Below, one piece after another: positions 38,269-48,018 of a stretch of DNA of 64,000 nucleotides. The notes under the pieces were generated by a model, which saw only the letters and a list, made by a program, of their open reading frames with translations, had not been told where the DNA came from and made no database searches. The position numbers and the translations under genes were made by a program. The DNA comes from Bradyrhizobium guangxiense (GTDB lineage: Bacteria; Pseudomonadota; Alphaproteobacteria; Rhizobiales; Xanthobacteraceae). Positions within the stretch are counted from its first letter, which is position 1, and each line of letters opens with the position of its first letter. The DNA lies in NCBI RefSeq assembly GCF_004114915.1, contig NZ_CP022220.1:1-64000 (forward strand). Direction: 5' to 3'.

Positions 38269-38921
38269 GCCTTCCTCCTCTTCATTTGAGCAATCCTAAG
38301 CCGCCAAGGTGGCCCCGGAGCTTTTGCCTCGGCGCGTCGACCGGTTACCCATGCTGGACGTCGACTGCCGCACCGTCGGAGGGCTGTCGAACGAACAGAT
38401 GAGTGTCTTCTGGGGATGGCCATCCGCGCTCAGGCCGCGCTGCCCGATAGGCACGAACGCGATTTCGCCTTGGTAAAACACGCCTTCCCCCCAAAAGCTC
38501 TCGATGTATTTGCTTTTGGCGTCACTCTGCTGTGAGGCGGAAGCGGCCGGCAAATGAGAACTTTGCAACCACCGATGAGCCACATTCACCTGTCAGCAGT
38601 CTCTGCTGCGGCCCGCTCAAGCCTCAAAGCTGAAGAAAATCCGGTCAAAGCACGGCGGACCATTGGCCAAGCCAGTTGCGCCCTTGCGAGCCTTTGCTGA
38701 ACTACGAATACGTTTCTTCAGGGATGGGAAGTACCTTGCCGAATATGGTTAGTTAGTTTGCGAGCGGCATCGCCTATTTTAAGGCGTAACTCGCTATCGA
38801 CAGGGATTCTTTTGCAAGTGCAATCGCTTGGCGCCCTTTTACGCCATGGTCTTACTTGGCCTGAATATTGCTCAGGGTATGAGAGTTCGACAAAAAGATC
38901 ATACCAGGGGAGTGGCGCCGC
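38269..38921. other. Divergent intergenic region between sugar ABC operon and hup cluster
   Basis: 653 bases. A minus-strand frame at 38296-38589 (97 codons) has no recognisable domain and is not called. The only clear signal is the sigma-54 promoter at 38857-38872 for hupN. The stretch 38600-38800 is lower in GC and shows nothing recognisable. Confidence 0.6.
38857..38872 (+). promoter_or_regulatory. Sigma-54 (-24/-12) promoter of hupN
   Basis: TGGCCT-GAATA-TTGCT, with GG and GC ten bases apart, 49 bases before the hupN start. The -24 half (TGGCCT) is identical to that of the hupS promoter at 49604, suggesting the same activator class (HoxA or NifA). Confidence 0.7.
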
Positions 38922-39989
38922 ATGGGGCAGGTCACGTCACGAAGTGGCCTCTTGAAAGGCCTTAAGTTGAGAACTGTCTTGTTGCTGGCAGGGCTGACGC
39001 TGACCAACATTGCAGCCTGGGGCTGGGCCGTTGCGCTGTTCGCCGGTCAGCCGTCGGTAATGGCAACCGCGCTGCTCGCTTGGGTGTTCGGTCTGCGCCA
39101 TGCCGTGGATGCCGATCATATTGCGGCAATCGACAATGTCGTGCGGAAGCTGATGCATGCCGGCCGCGCCTCCGAAACTGCAGGTCTCTACTTTGCGCTC
39201 GGCCATTCCACGATCGTTCTCGCTTCAATGATCCTGCTTGCCGCCGGCGTCATGACCCTCGGCGGAGAGGGTTTGCTCAAAAACTTGGGCGGCCTTCTCG
39301 GAACCTCGGTTTCAGCCGTCTTCCTGCTCGGCGTGGCCGCCGTCAACTTTGCGATCTTCGCAAACTTGTGGCGCACAATGCGTGCAGCGCAGGCCAGCGG
39401 CGTCTACGGTGCACAATTACTCGATGCGCCCCTAGCCGGAAGCGGTCTTCTTTCGCATTTGCTCGGCCCGATCTTCCGAATTGTGACGCAAAGCTGGCAC
39501 ATGTATCCGCTCGGATTCCTGTTCGGATTAAGTTTCGACACGGCGACCGAAATTGGCCTGCTCTCCCTCTCTGCCTCTGAGACTGCGCGCGGCCTGTCGC
39601 TCTGGCAGGCCATAGTCTTTCCTGCACTTTTCGCTGCCGGAATGTCCCTGGTTGATACCTTGGATTCAGCATTTATGGCCAGCGCTTATCGCTGGGCTTT
39701 CGTCGATCCGGCCCGAAAGCTTTGGTACAATCTGACAATCACAGGTGCCTCAGTCGCGATTGCGCTGTTCATCGGCAGCGTGGAAACGCTTGGCCTGATC
39801 AGCGATCAGCTTGAGCTCACGGGTGCCCTTTCGAGCCTCGTCGATCGCCTCAAGGGATCACAAGCCATCTTAGGCTTCGGCGTGATGTCATTGTTCGCTC
39901 TCGCCTGGCTAGCATCTCTCCTGCTGTATCGCGTTGCATGGAAGGGAAAGACCACTCGAACCGCCTTGCCGACATCACGCGCGACTTAG
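38922..39989 (+). CDS. hupN: HupN, NiCoT-family nickel permease
   Basis: A 355-residue integral membrane protein. The NiCoT signature is complete: RHAVDADHIAAIDN (H-A-V-D-A-D-H) near residue 59, with LGHSTIVLASMI near 92, LFGLSFDTATEIGLL near 199 and SLVDTLDSAFMASAYRWAF near 244. It imports Ni2+ across the inner membrane for the hydrogenase. The ATG follows GGGGAG. A sigma-54 promoter precedes it. In B. japonicum HupN is encoded beside hupUV; here three other genes lie between. Confidence 0.94.
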   Translation: MGQVTSRSGLLKGLKLRTVLLLAGLTLTNIAAWGWAVALFAGQPSVMATALLAWVFGLRHAVDADHIAAIDNVVRKLMHAGRASETAGLYFALGHSTIVLASMILLAAGVMTLGGEGLLKNLGGLLGTSVSAVFLLGVAAVNFAIFANLWRTMRAAQASGVYGAQLLDAPLAGSGLLSHLLGPIFRIVTQSWHMYPLGFLFGLSFDTATEIGLLSLSASETARGLSLWQAIVFPALFAAGMSLVDTLDSAFMASAYRWAFVDPARKLWYNLTITGASVAIALFIGSVETLGLISDQLELTGALSSLVDRLKGSQAILGFGVMSLFALAWLASLLLYRVAWKGKTTRTALPTSRAT

Positions 39990-40000
39990 CGGCTGCAGCG

Positions 40001-42316
40001 ATGCTGTCGAGCCGCTCGAAGCCTGCCGTCTTTGCCCGCTGGACGAGCATTGCAGCACTAAGCATCTGCGCCCTCATGATCGACGCTGAACCTAGCTCTG
40101 GAGACAATATCCAGACTAGCTACACCTTGCCTGCAGTCATAGTCACTCGTGAGGAGATCCCACGGCGACCGCGAAGAGCTCCAACGCCACGCTCGGATCG
40201 AGCGCTCGGCATAGGGTCCAGTAGCCAGCTGGGCGGGCAAGCCTCAGCGGTATCGGCCAAGAGCAGCGCGGCCTTGGCTCCCGCGTCGAGCATGGCAAGC
40301 CAGATCACAGTATCAGGCGAAGACGTCAACGCGCGGCCCGTGATGCGCCCGGGCGAAGTGCTCGAAGCTGTACCGGGGCTCATTGTGACGCAGCATTCCG
40401 GCGAGGGCAAAGCGAACCAGTACTTCTTGCGCGGCTATAATCTCGATCATGGCACGGATCTCGCGATCTATGTTGATGATGTGCCTGCCAACATGCGCAC
40501 TCACGCCCACGGCCAGGGCTATGCCGACCTCAATTGGCTGATTCCTGAAGCGATCGCCGCCATGGAGGTAAAGAAGGGGCCTTACTTCGCCGATGAAGGC
40601 GACTTCTCCTCGGCCGGCGCCGTGCATATCGGCCTGATCGACCGCACGGTGAAGGGGCTAGCGCAGATGACCGCCGGCAGCTTTGGATATCGCCGCTTCC
40701 TCGGCATGGATTCGACGAGGCTCGGCGATGGGACATTGCTCCTCGCCGGCGAGGCTGGGACCTACAACGGCCCCTGGGACAACCCGGACAACCTCCGCAA
40801 GCTCAATGGGCTCTTGCGCTACAGTCAGGGCACGGCCACCGACGGCGTGTCGGTCACGGGCATGGCTTACGCCAACAGATGGAATTCGACCGATCAGGTG
40901 CCGCAGCGCGCCATGACGGACGGATTGATGGATCGGTTTGGATCTGAAGACCCGACTGACGGCGGCAACGCAAACCGTTTTGCCCTGTCGGCGCGCGTGG
41001 CGCAGAGCGATAATTCCGGGGCCTGGAAGGCGAACGCTTATGTCGTCAAGAGCGAGCTCGATCTCTACAATAACTTCACTTATTTCCTGGCCAATCCCGT
41101 TGTCGGCGACCAATTTCACCAGCACGACGGCCGCCTAATGGCCGGCGCTAACATCGCACGGACGATGGATGGCTCATTCGCTGGGCTGCCGATGCAGACG
41201 ACCTTCGGCCTGCAGTCCCGTTACGACGCCATCGATCTCGCGCTCACCGACACCCACCGGCGCAGTTTCCTGTCCAACGTACGCAGCGATAAGGTCGGGG
41301 AAGGCAGCATCGGCGCTTACGCCGAGAGTACGTTGCACTTTTCGGACTGGCTGAGGACCACGGTCGGTTGGCGCGGGGACTATTACGCGGCCGACGTGAC
41401 GTCGCTGTTCGATGCGAACAACTCAGGCCATGCCAACGCTACGATCGGAAGTCCCAAGCTTCGCATCGTGGTCGGTCCCTTTAACAAGACCGAGTTCTTT
41501 TTCGGCGCCGGCTATGGCATGCACTCGAACGACGCGCGGGGTGCGACGACGACGGAAGATCCGAGCGATCCCGGGACAAAGCTGCCGCGCTCGCCGCTGC
41601 TGGTCCGCACCAGGGGCGCGGAGGTCGGCGTGCGTTCGAGGATCGTCCCGGATCTCGACACCTCGCTCAGCCTCTTCGTCCTCGACCAGGATTCCGAGAT
41701 CCTGTTCTCAGGCGATGCCGGCGATACCACGACGGCGCGCGCGAGCCGCCGCTATGGATTCGAATGGACCAACCATTACCGCCCACGGTCTTGGATTGAC
41801 GTCGACGCCGATCTCGCGATGACCCATGCGCGCTTTCGCGGTTACGACAGCGACCAGGCGGAGGTTTATGCCTCACTCGCCGGCTATCCCGCCGCGCAGA
41901 TCGGCAACGCGCCCGGCAACTATATCCCTAACGCACCGACCATGATGGCGTCCGCCGGCATCTCGCTCGGCGCGAAGACGGGCTGGTTCGGCGCCCTGCG
42001 TTGGCGCTATCTCGCCTCCAGTCCGCTGACGGAAGACAACGCCTTCCGATCGCAACCTACCGGCATCTTCAACGCGCGGATCGGCTACCGCACCGACAAG
42101 GGCTGGCGCCTCCAGCTCGATTTGCTCAACCTCCTCAACAGCAAGGCGAACCAGATCACCTATGCCTATGGCTCCCTGCTGAAGACGGACAAACTTTACA
42201 ATCTCTGTGCCGCCAATGCCGCCCCTGCGCCAGTCTGTGCCATTGGTGTGATGGACTATGTGCTTCACCCGGTCGAACCCTTGACCGTCCGAGTGACCCT
42301 AGCGGGCACATTCTGA
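40001..42316 (+). CDS. TonB-dependent outer-membrane receptor (nickel uptake candidate)
   Basis: About 771 residues. A signal-peptide-like N-terminus (WTSIAALSICALMI) is followed by a TonB-box-like stretch (TLPAVIVTREE) and a plug domain: RPGEVLEAVPGLIVTQHSGE, NQYFLRGYNLDHGTDLAIYV with DDVPANMRTHAHGQGYADLN. The 22-strand barrel ends VEPLTVRVTLAGTF, an aromatic terminus as needed for outer-membrane assembly. The frame opens at 39938 inside hupN; 40001 is taken because the signal peptide follows it. It starts 11 bases after hupN, so nickel or a nickel chelate is a likely ligand by context. The His-rich plug segment (THAHGQ) would suit a metal. Confidence 0.85.
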   Translation: MLSSRSKPAVFARWTSIAALSICALMIDAEPSSGDNIQTSYTLPAVIVTREEIPRRPRRAPTPRSDRALGIGSSSQLGGQASAVSAKSSAALAPASSMASQITVSGEDVNARPVMRPGEVLEAVPGLIVTQHSGEGKANQYFLRGYNLDHGTDLAIYVDDVPANMRTHAHGQGYADLNWLIPEAIAAMEVKKGPYFADEGDFSSAGAVHIGLIDRTVKGLAQMTAGSFGYRRFLGMDSTRLGDGTLLLAGEAGTYNGPWDNPDNLRKLNGLLRYSQGTATDGVSVTGMAYANRWNSTDQVPQRAMTDGLMDRFGSEDPTDGGNANRFALSARVAQSDNSGAWKANAYVVKSELDLYNNFTYFLANPVVGDQFHQHDGRLMAGANIARTMDGSFAGLPMQTTFGLQSRYDAIDLALTDTHRRSFLSNVRSDKVGEGSIGAYAESTLHFSDWLRTTVGWRGDYYAADVTSLFDANNSGHANATIGSPKLRIVVGPFNKTEFFFGAGYGMHSNDARGATTTEDPSDPGTKLPRSPLLVRTRGAEVGVRSRIVPDLDTSLSLFVLDQDSEILFSGDAGDTTTARASRRYGFEWTNHYRPRSWIDVDADLAMTHARFRGYDSDQAEVYASLAGYPAAQIGNAPGNYIPNAPTMMASAGISLGAKTGWFGALRWRYLASSPLTEDNAFRSQPTGIFNARIGYRTDKGWRLQLDLLNLLNSKANQITYAYGSLLKTDKLYNLCAANAAPAPVCAIGVMDYVLHPVEPLTVRVTLAGTF

Positions 42317-42318
42317 TA

Positions 42319-43044
42319 TCAGTCAGGTCGCGAGTCGCGAAACGTCCGTTCGCCGGTAATAATGGCCGATAGCATGCTCTGACGCGACACGATGTCCTCG
42401 CGCACGGCAGCATATACATGCAGGATGACGAAAGTCACAATGAACCAGAGGCCGAGATGGTGCACTGTATGCACGTCTTGACTGTTTGGGAAGATCGAGA
42501 ACCACCAGCCGAACAGCGCATACCATAAGCTGTCGCGACCTTCGCCCTCAGCGTAAAGTGCAAATCCGGTCAGCATCATCAGGATCATCACAATCACGAA
42601 CAAGAACATCGCAGTATTGGCCAAAGGATTGTGGCCGACGTATTTTTTCGGGTAGCGCACTAGGAACAGGTACCATCGCAGCTCGTACAAAAGGCCCCAG
42701 CGCCAGATCCGGTTGTAGATCGGAAACGCGAACAACTGGCGGGCATACTGGTTGCCGACGAACGCCCAGTAGACGCGATAAAGGAACGCGAAGGCGAGCA
42801 CCTGTCCCGACGCGAAGTGAACAAATCGGATGTAGCCCATCGTGTACCAATTGCTAGCTTCACCAGGCATCGAGGGAAGCGGCGAGGCGATTAGATAACC
42901 GGTAACGGCCAGAAGAGAGATCGTTAGCGCATTTAACCAGTGCCAGATCCGTACCGGTGCCTCATAGACATAGATTGATTGGCGATCCGTGCCGACGGCG
43001 CCGACGGCGTCCAGCGTACCCGGAATCTCCGAGATTTTCGTCAT
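42319..43044 (-). CDS. Second [NiFe]-hydrogenase b-type cytochrome (HupC paralogue)
   Basis: A 241-residue paralogue of HupC (52586-53329). Shared segments: YVYEAPVRIWHWLNAL near residue 25, RFVHFASGQVLAFAFLYRVY near 73, HNPLANTAMFLF near 139, PNSQDVHTVHHLGLW near 187 and REDIVSRQSMLSAIITGERT at the end. Heme-ligand His residues are conserved, with four predicted helices. Cytochrome b of this type hands electrons from the hydrogenase to quinone. The ATG at 43044 has GGAG six bases upstream. It is alone on the minus strand, convergent with the TonB receptor, so it has its own control. Confidence 0.92.
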   Translation of the reverse strand: MTKISEIPGTLDAVGAVGTDRQSIYVYEAPVRIWHWLNALTISLLAVTGYLIASPLPSMPGEASNWYTMGYIRFVHFASGQVLAFAFLYRVYWAFVGNQYARQLFAFPIYNRIWRWGLLYELRWYLFLVRYPKKYVGHNPLANTAMFLFVIVMILMMLTGFALYAEGEGRDSLWYALFGWWFSIFPNSQDVHTVHHLGLWFIVTFVILHVYAAVREDIVSRQSMLSAIITGERTFRDSRPD

Positions 43045-43494
43045 CGCATGCTCCTGCATTGAGAGTGATTCGACGCAGCGAACAAACGAATCAGCGCATG
43101 CCATCGAGAATATCGCGCGCATGCCGGCGCGAAATCACCGCCCTGCAATTTTTTTCTTCACGCTTCAGCGGCCCTACGCAACGAAGAATTGGAAACCCGC
43201 TTTAACCGCAGGTGGAAATCCTGCTTTCATATCTTTATTGAACCTCTTTGCTATTTTCCGCTGCATCCACGTGGGTTCGCGGTCTTTTTCCCTGCATGAG
43301 CAGCGAGCTTCCTTACCCGGCGCACGACACTTGCTGCGCGGCAGCTCGCTGCAATTTACCGATGATTAGGAGAGACGGCACATCGTTTGCTCATTTCCAG
43401 CTCCAGCGAACCGGGTATTTGCGATATGGATTTGAGCTTCATTCGGCGCGGCGGCGCATCGCGCCGGGCAGGCGTCTTCCAGACACAGGGCCGG
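43045..43494. other. Divergent region between cytochrome b and chemoreceptor genes
   Basis: About 450 bases. Contains possible upstream start codons for the chemoreceptor (TTG 43387, ATG 43426). A weak GG-N10-GC match (43211-43224) was judged too poor for a sigma-54 call. No convincing gene was seen. Confidence 0.5.
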
Positions 43495-45498
43495 ATGAAT
43501 GCAGCGGCCATGAGCTTGCCGAAAAGCGAGCCAGTCATCGCCAACCTGTCAATTCGCCTGAAAATCATGATGGGATTTGCTATCGTTCTGCTGCTGTCGG
43601 CGGGCACCATGGCGGGCGCCTGGTTTGGCTATGAGGCGATCCTCGACGGCTTCGACGTTTATCGTATCAGCATGTCGGAATCGGATTATGCGCGCGAAAT
43701 CGACAGCTCGCTCTCGGCATACCAGAGCAACGCGCGCTATTACGCCCTGACGGGCATAAAGGAGGCGGAAGCTGCCGCGGAAGAGGCGCGACGCTTGCTC
43801 GAGCGAACGATCACGGCAGCCAAAACCGAGACTGCAACTCTCAGCTGGCAGCAGTCGATAAAGGAACTGTTCGAAGCCTACCGCGCCTATACCGATTCCT
43901 TCAACAAAGTGTTGGCGCTGCGCGCCGGGATCGATCGCTCGGCAGCCACGATGGGCGGACAGGCGCACGTCATCCGGACCGCGCTCGATCAGGTGAAGGC
44001 GCCGGGCGCTCAAGCAGAAAATATCATTGAGCGTTTCGATACGATCGATCGCCTCGTAACGACAGAATTGAAGCTCCACGATGAAGTCCTCGCGAGGGAC
44101 GTCTTACAGAGAATAGAAGGGTTTAAAGGTGCGATCGTGCGAGAGCGTCGCTCGCCGGACGTCGGCGGACAGGCGCTCGACGAGCTCGTCGCGTCTTACC
44201 GAGATGGGTTCGCCCGAGTGGAGGCCGCAGGCCAAGAGATCGATCGTTTGATGGCGGACATGTGGAAGCTGCGTCACGGACTATCCGGGGCGGCCGCCTC
44301 TCTGAAGCGAGTGGCTTTGGCGGAGCAGGCTGATGCCGAGAAAAAGACCGCGGTGCAAATCATCCACGGTCAATCGGTAGTGGTTGCCCTTGCGCTCGCC
44401 TCGATTGCAATTGGCCTCGTGCTCTCCTTTGCGATCGGACGCGGTATCGCAAAACCTGTCATCGCGATGTGCAGCTCGATGATCGAGCTGGCAAACGGCC
44501 GCTATGAGATCGTGCTGCCGGGGCTCGGTCGGCACGACGAGGTCGGCAAGATGGCTGGCGCGGTCGAGAGCTTCAAGCGGCAAGCCATTGAGCGCGCCGA
44601 ACGCGAAGCTGCGGAGATCGAAGAGCGTAACAGGTCGGCGGCCGAGCTGCGGCGCGCTGAGCTCGCTAAATTCGCTGGCGGCTTTGAGGCCGCGGTGGGT
44701 GACATCGTCAACGGCATTTCGGGTTCTGCTCAGCAACTCGAAGCAGCAGCATCAACGCTGTCACGCAATGCGGAGGCGACAGGGGGCCTGACCAACGCGG
44801 TGGTCGGCGCCGCGCGAGAATCGTCGAGCAGCATTGGTTTGGTCGCCTCGGCGGCCGAGGAGCTGTCGCTGTCGATCAATGATATTCGCACCCAGGTCCG
44901 CAACTCGAATGCGATCTCCGGTAATGCGGTAGCCCAGGCCAAGAGCACGGACGCCCGCATCGCGACGCTCGCGCAAGCCTCGCACCGGATTGGTGATGTC
45001 GTGAAGCTGATTACAGCGGTCGCAGAGCAGACCAATCTGCTCGCGCTCAATGCCACCATTGAGGCAGCCCGCGCCGGAGAGGCGGGCCGCGGCTTTGCCG
45101 TCGTCGCAGCCGAGGTGAAGTCGCTTGCAAGCCAAACCGCCCGTGCGACGGAGGAGATCGGCTCTCACGTCGAAGGTATGCAGCAAGCGACCGGAGATTC
45201 GATTGCCGCGATCAAGTCGATCGCCGGCATCATTGGCGATATCTCCGCCATCTCGGGTTCGATCGCGTCCGCCGTCGACCAGCAGACCGCGACGACACAG
45301 GCGATCGCACAGAGCGCGCAGCAGGCGGCCTCTGGCACCGCGCAGGTGTCATCCAATCTCGAGCAGGTCAATCGCGAAGCAAGCGAGACCGGCTCCGCGG
45401 CTTCCGCCGTGCTGCAATCAGCGCGCGGACTAACCGAGGCGAGCCACCGCCTGCGCGCGGAGCTTGACCGTTTCATGGCCAACGTCGTCGCGGCGTAG
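43495..45498 (+). CDS. Methyl-accepting chemotaxis protein
   Basis: About 667 residues. A first membrane helix ([20 protein letters not shown]) is followed by a helical periplasmic sensor region of ~260 residues. A second helix ([20 protein letters not shown]), a HAMP domain, and the cytoplasmic signalling hairpin come next, with the highly conserved tip [20 protein letters not shown] and [15 protein letters not shown]. Start codons at 43387, 43426, 43495 and 43510 are all possible; none has a strong ribosome-binding site. Its position in the hydrogenase locus suggests taxis to H2 or to redox state, as inference. Confidence 0.88.
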   Translation: MNAAAMSLPKSEPVIANLSIRLKIMMGFAIVLLLSAGTMAGAWFGYEAILDGFDVYRISMSESDYAREIDSSLSAYQSNARYYALTGIKEAEAAAEEARRLLERTITAAKTETATLSWQQSIKELFEAYRAYTDSFNKVLALRAGIDRSAATMGGQAHVIRTALDQVKAPGAQAENIIERFDTIDRLVTTELKLHDEVLARDVLQRIEGFKGAIVRERRSPDVGGQALDELVASYRDGFARVEAAGQEIDRLMADMWKLRHGLSGAAASLKRVALAEQADAEKKTAVQIIHGQSVVVALALASIAIGLVLSFAIGRGIAKPVIAMCSSMIELANGRYEIVLPGLGRHDEVGKMAGAVESFKRQAIERAEREAAEIEERNRSAAELRRAELAKFAGGFEAAVGDIVNGISGSAQQLEAAASTLSRNAEATGGLTNAVVGAARESSSSIGLVASAAEELSLSINDIRTQVRNSNAISGNAVAQAKSTDARIATLAQASHRIGDVVKLITAVAEQTNLLALNATIEAARAGEAGRGFAVVAAEVKSLASQTARATEEIGSHVEGMQQATGDSIAAIKSIAGIIGDISAISGSIASAVDQQTATTQAIAQSAQQAASGTAQVSSNLEQVNREASETGSAASAVLQSARGLTEASHRLRAELDRFMANVVAA

Positions 45499-45615
45499 TC
45501 TGGCTCGCAATGCGAGACGCCTGCGACTACCATTGCGCAAGTGCCAGAGACCTGCGCTAGTCAACGGACAAGCCGGCACCCTCGCGTGGGCAAACCGGTA
45601 TCCTAGGGATCGTCG

Positions 45616-46932
45616 ATGGAGCATGGTCTGGATCTGGCCGGATTCGCGTTGCACCCGCAACGCGGTGCAGTGTTGGGTGAGGTGCATGCGCGTCCGTTCA
45701 CGCGGCTCTCCGCGCCTCTCGCAGTGCTGCGATTTGCTTTTTTGGGCCAGGGAGAAGCGGCGGCCGCCGACCGGCAGGCCTTTGTAGGCTTTTGCACCGC
45801 GCAGGGCTTGGCGGCACCCGAGGTGTCGGCTAAGCACCACCAGGTGTCAATCGGAGCAGTTTCGCTACGCTGGGAACAGCATTCCGAATTCACGACTTTC
45901 ACCTGGATCTGGAGTAATGAGGCATCCGCGCTGGCGTTCGCTCCCATCGGTGACGAACTTACCGCATTGATCCGGGCACTGCCGCAAACGGGACAGCTGC
46001 TTGTGGCGGTGAGGCTCGAGGTGGAGCAGACCGAAGCGGCCGTCGCGCGCGCTGAGGAGCTGTTTGATAAGAGCAGCCTCGCAATGGCGACAGTCCGCAG
46101 CGGCCCTGCGGTCGTCGCTTCCGACTTTCGTGCGGATGCGCAGGGCTTTGTCCGCATTCTCATCTGCAACGACGGCCTGTCGCCGGGCCGGCTTGGCGCT
46201 CTTGTGCAGCGCGTGCTGGAGATCGAGACCTATCGCACGCTGGCGCTGCTCGGCCTGCCGGCCGCGCTCGAGCTCGCGCCCTCGGTCGATCACATTGGGC
46301 GGCGGCTGGTCGAAGTGCTCCAGGAGATGCAGGGCGCCGAGGACCTCAAGCTCAACAATCACCTCCTCACGGAGCTGACCGCATTGGCCGCCTCATTGGA
46401 GCGCGGCGCAGCGGGTAGCCTGTTCCGCTTCGGCGCGAGCCGGGCTTATTACGACATCGTGCAGGCCCGCCTTGGCGTGATCGAAGGAAGCGAGATCGGA
46501 GGGCGACCGACCTGGTCGTCCTTCCTTGCCCGGCGGATGGCGCCGGCGATGCGCACCTGCGCCGCGATGGAGGACCGCCAGGCCAACTTATCGATCAAGC
46601 TAGCGCGCGCCGCCGATCTCCTGCGCACGCGGGTGGACGTGGAACTGGAGGAGCAGAATCGTGACCTGCTGCGCTCAATGAACGAGCGCACCAAGCTGCA
46701 ATTGCGCCTGCAGAGCACCGTCGAAGGCCTCTCCGTGGCGGCGATCGGCTATTACGTCGTCAGCCTGTTCGGCTACCTCGCTAAGGGCGCACATGACGGC
46801 GGCTTGCATGTCGAGCCGTCACTCGCGACAGCATTGTTCGTACCATTTGCCGTCGGTCTAATTTGGATCATCACGCACCGGATCCGCCAGAGGCACCTTA
46901 AACATGAAGGCGCGCCGGGCGATCATGACTGA
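45616..46932 (+). CDS. DUF3422 family membrane-anchored protein
   Basis: 438 residues matching the DUF3422 pattern. It starts with LGEVHARPFTRLSAPLAVLR near residue 20. A long soluble region with a helical stretch near 320-385 follows, then two C-terminal helices (VAAIGYYVVSLFGYLA and ATALFVPFAVGLIWIITH) and a basic end. The function is unknown. It sits directly before hupU in the same orientation with overlapping small frames, so it is likely co-transcribed. No histidine kinase gene (hupT) occupies this spot. Confidence 0.82.
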   Translation: MEHGLDLAGFALHPQRGAVLGEVHARPFTRLSAPLAVLRFAFLGQGEAAAADRQAFVGFCTAQGLAAPEVSAKHHQVSIGAVSLRWEQHSEFTTFTWIWSNEASALAFAPIGDELTALIRALPQTGQLLVAVRLEVEQTEAAVARAEELFDKSSLAMATVRSGPAVVASDFRADAQGFVRILICNDGLSPGRLGALVQRVLEIETYRTLALLGLPAALELAPSVDHIGRRLVEVLQEMQGAEDLKLNNHLLTELTALAASLERGAAGSLFRFGASRAYYDIVQARLGVIEGSEIGGRPTWSSFLARRMAPAMRTCAAMEDRQANLSIKLARAADLLRTRVDVELEEQNRDLLRSMNERTKLQLRLQSTVEGLSVAAIGYYVVSLFGYLAKGAHDGGLHVEPSLATALFVPFAVGLIWIITHRIRQRHLKHEGAPGDHD

Positions 46933-47002
46933 GTTCCTTCGCGCCGAGGGCTTGCCATTCGAGCCGGGTCGGCCGAAGCTGGTGGAGCTGGAGGGCAAGT
47001 GA
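46925..47002 (+). CDS. Possible 25-codon coupling ORF between DUF3422 gene and hupU
   Basis: ATG overlaps the DUF3422 stop (ATGACTGA) and the frame ends TGATG at the hupU start. The peptide would be MTEFLRAEGLPFEPGRPKLV plus five residues. It may only serve to pass ribosomes to hupU. No homologue is recognised, so it could be chance. Confidence 0.3.
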   Translation: MTEFLRAEGLPFEPGRPKLVELEGK

Positions 47003-48018
47003 TGAGCCAATCGAACGGAATGACCAACCTGCTCTGGCTGCAAGGCGCGAGCTGCGGCGGTTGCACCATGTCGATCCTCGAAAGCGGCTCTTCCGGCTGG
47101 TTCGACGAACTGAGGCAGTTCGGCATCAACCTGCTGTGGCATCCCTCGGTCAGCGAGGAGACAGGCGAGGAAGCGGCCGAGGTGCTCAACTCCGTGCGCG
47201 AGGGCAGGGTGCCGCTCGACCTACTGCTCCTCGAAGGCTCCGTTGCCCGCGGCCCGAACGATAGCGGCCGCTTCAACATGCTCGCGGGCACGGGCCGCTC
47301 GATCTACCACTGGATGCTAGATCTCGCGCCGCGGGCGGACTATGTCGTTGCGGTCGGAAGCTGTGCCGCCTATGGCGGGGTGCCAGCCGCCGGCGCCAAT
47401 CCAACCGACGCGGTCGGGCTGCAATTCGAGGGCGCCGATGCTGGCGGCGCGCTCGGCGCAGGCTTCCGCTCCCGGCTCGGCTTGCCGGTGATCAATGTGG
47501 CTGGCTGTGCGCCGCATCCGGGCTGGATGATGGAAACCATTTTGGCACTGACGTCCAAGGACTTGTCAGCGACTGACCTCGACACCTATGGCCGACCGAA
47601 ATTCGTTGCCAACCATCTTGCTCATCACGGCTGCTCCCGCAACGAGTTCTATGAGTTCAAGGCCAGCGCCGAAACCATGTCCGAGCGCGGCTGCCTCATG
47701 GAGCATCTCGGCTGCAAGGCGACTCAGGCTGTCGGCGATTGCAACCAGCGCTCCTGGAACGGCGGCGGTTCCTGCACGAAGGGCGGTTATGCCTGCATCG
47801 CCTGCACGTCACCTGGCTTCGAAGACGCGCAGAATTTCCTGGAGACCGCCAAGCTTGCCGGCATCCCAGTCGGCTTGCCGACCGACATGCCAAAAGCCTG
47901 GTTCGTCGCGCTCGCGGCGTTGTCGAAATCGGCGACTCCGCGGCGCGTGAGGCTGAATGCGACCGCTGATCATGTGGTGGTGCCGCCCGGCCGCACCACG
48001 GCCAAGCGCACGCCATGA
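47002..48018 (+). CDS. hupU: HupU, small subunit of the regulatory (H2-sensing) hydrogenase
   Basis: 338 residues with no Tat signal, so cytoplasmic. Fe-S ligands: GASCGGCTMS near 16, GSCAAYGG near 116, and a C-terminal cluster region with HGCSRNEFYEF, GCKATQAVGDCNQRSWN and GYACIACTSPGF. HupUV-type sensors bind H2 and signal through a kinase to the response regulator HoxA. The start ATG (a GTG lies one codon earlier) follows GGAGGG. It overlaps hupV (ATGA). hoxA is expected beyond the window's right edge. Confidence 0.95.
   Translation: MSQSNGMTNLLWLQGASCGGCTMSILESGSSGWFDELRQFGINLLWHPSVSEETGEEAAEVLNSVREGRVPLDLLLLEGSVARGPNDSGRFNMLAGTGRSIYHWMLDLAPRADYVVAVGSCAAYGGVPAAGANPTDAVGLQFEGADAGGALGAGFRSRLGLPVINVAGCAPHPGWMMETILALTSKDLSATDLDTYGRPKFVANHLAHHGCSRNEFYEFKASAETMSERGCLMEHLGCKATQAVGDCNQRSWNGGGSCTKGGYACIACTSPGFEDAQNFLETAKLAGIPVGLPTDMPKAWFVALAALSKSATPRRVRLNATADHVVVPPGRTTAKRTP

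Noticed and set aside
38296-38589. Minus-strand frame of 97 codons between the sugar ABC operon and hupN
   Set aside because: No domain, signal peptide or ribosome-binding site. Composition looks like non-coding DNA, although a decayed gene cannot be excluded.
39938-40000. Upstream start for the TonB receptor inside hupN
   Set aside because: It adds a charged segment in front of a clear signal peptide and has no ribosome-binding site.
43210-43225. Possible sigma-54 site (AGGTGG-N5-CTGCT) before the chemoreceptor gene
   Set aside because: Only the GG/GC spacing fits; both elements deviate strongly from consensus.
46449-46718. Minus-strand frame within the DUF3422 gene
   Set aside because: Antisense shadow with Ser/Arg-rich composition and no family resemblance.
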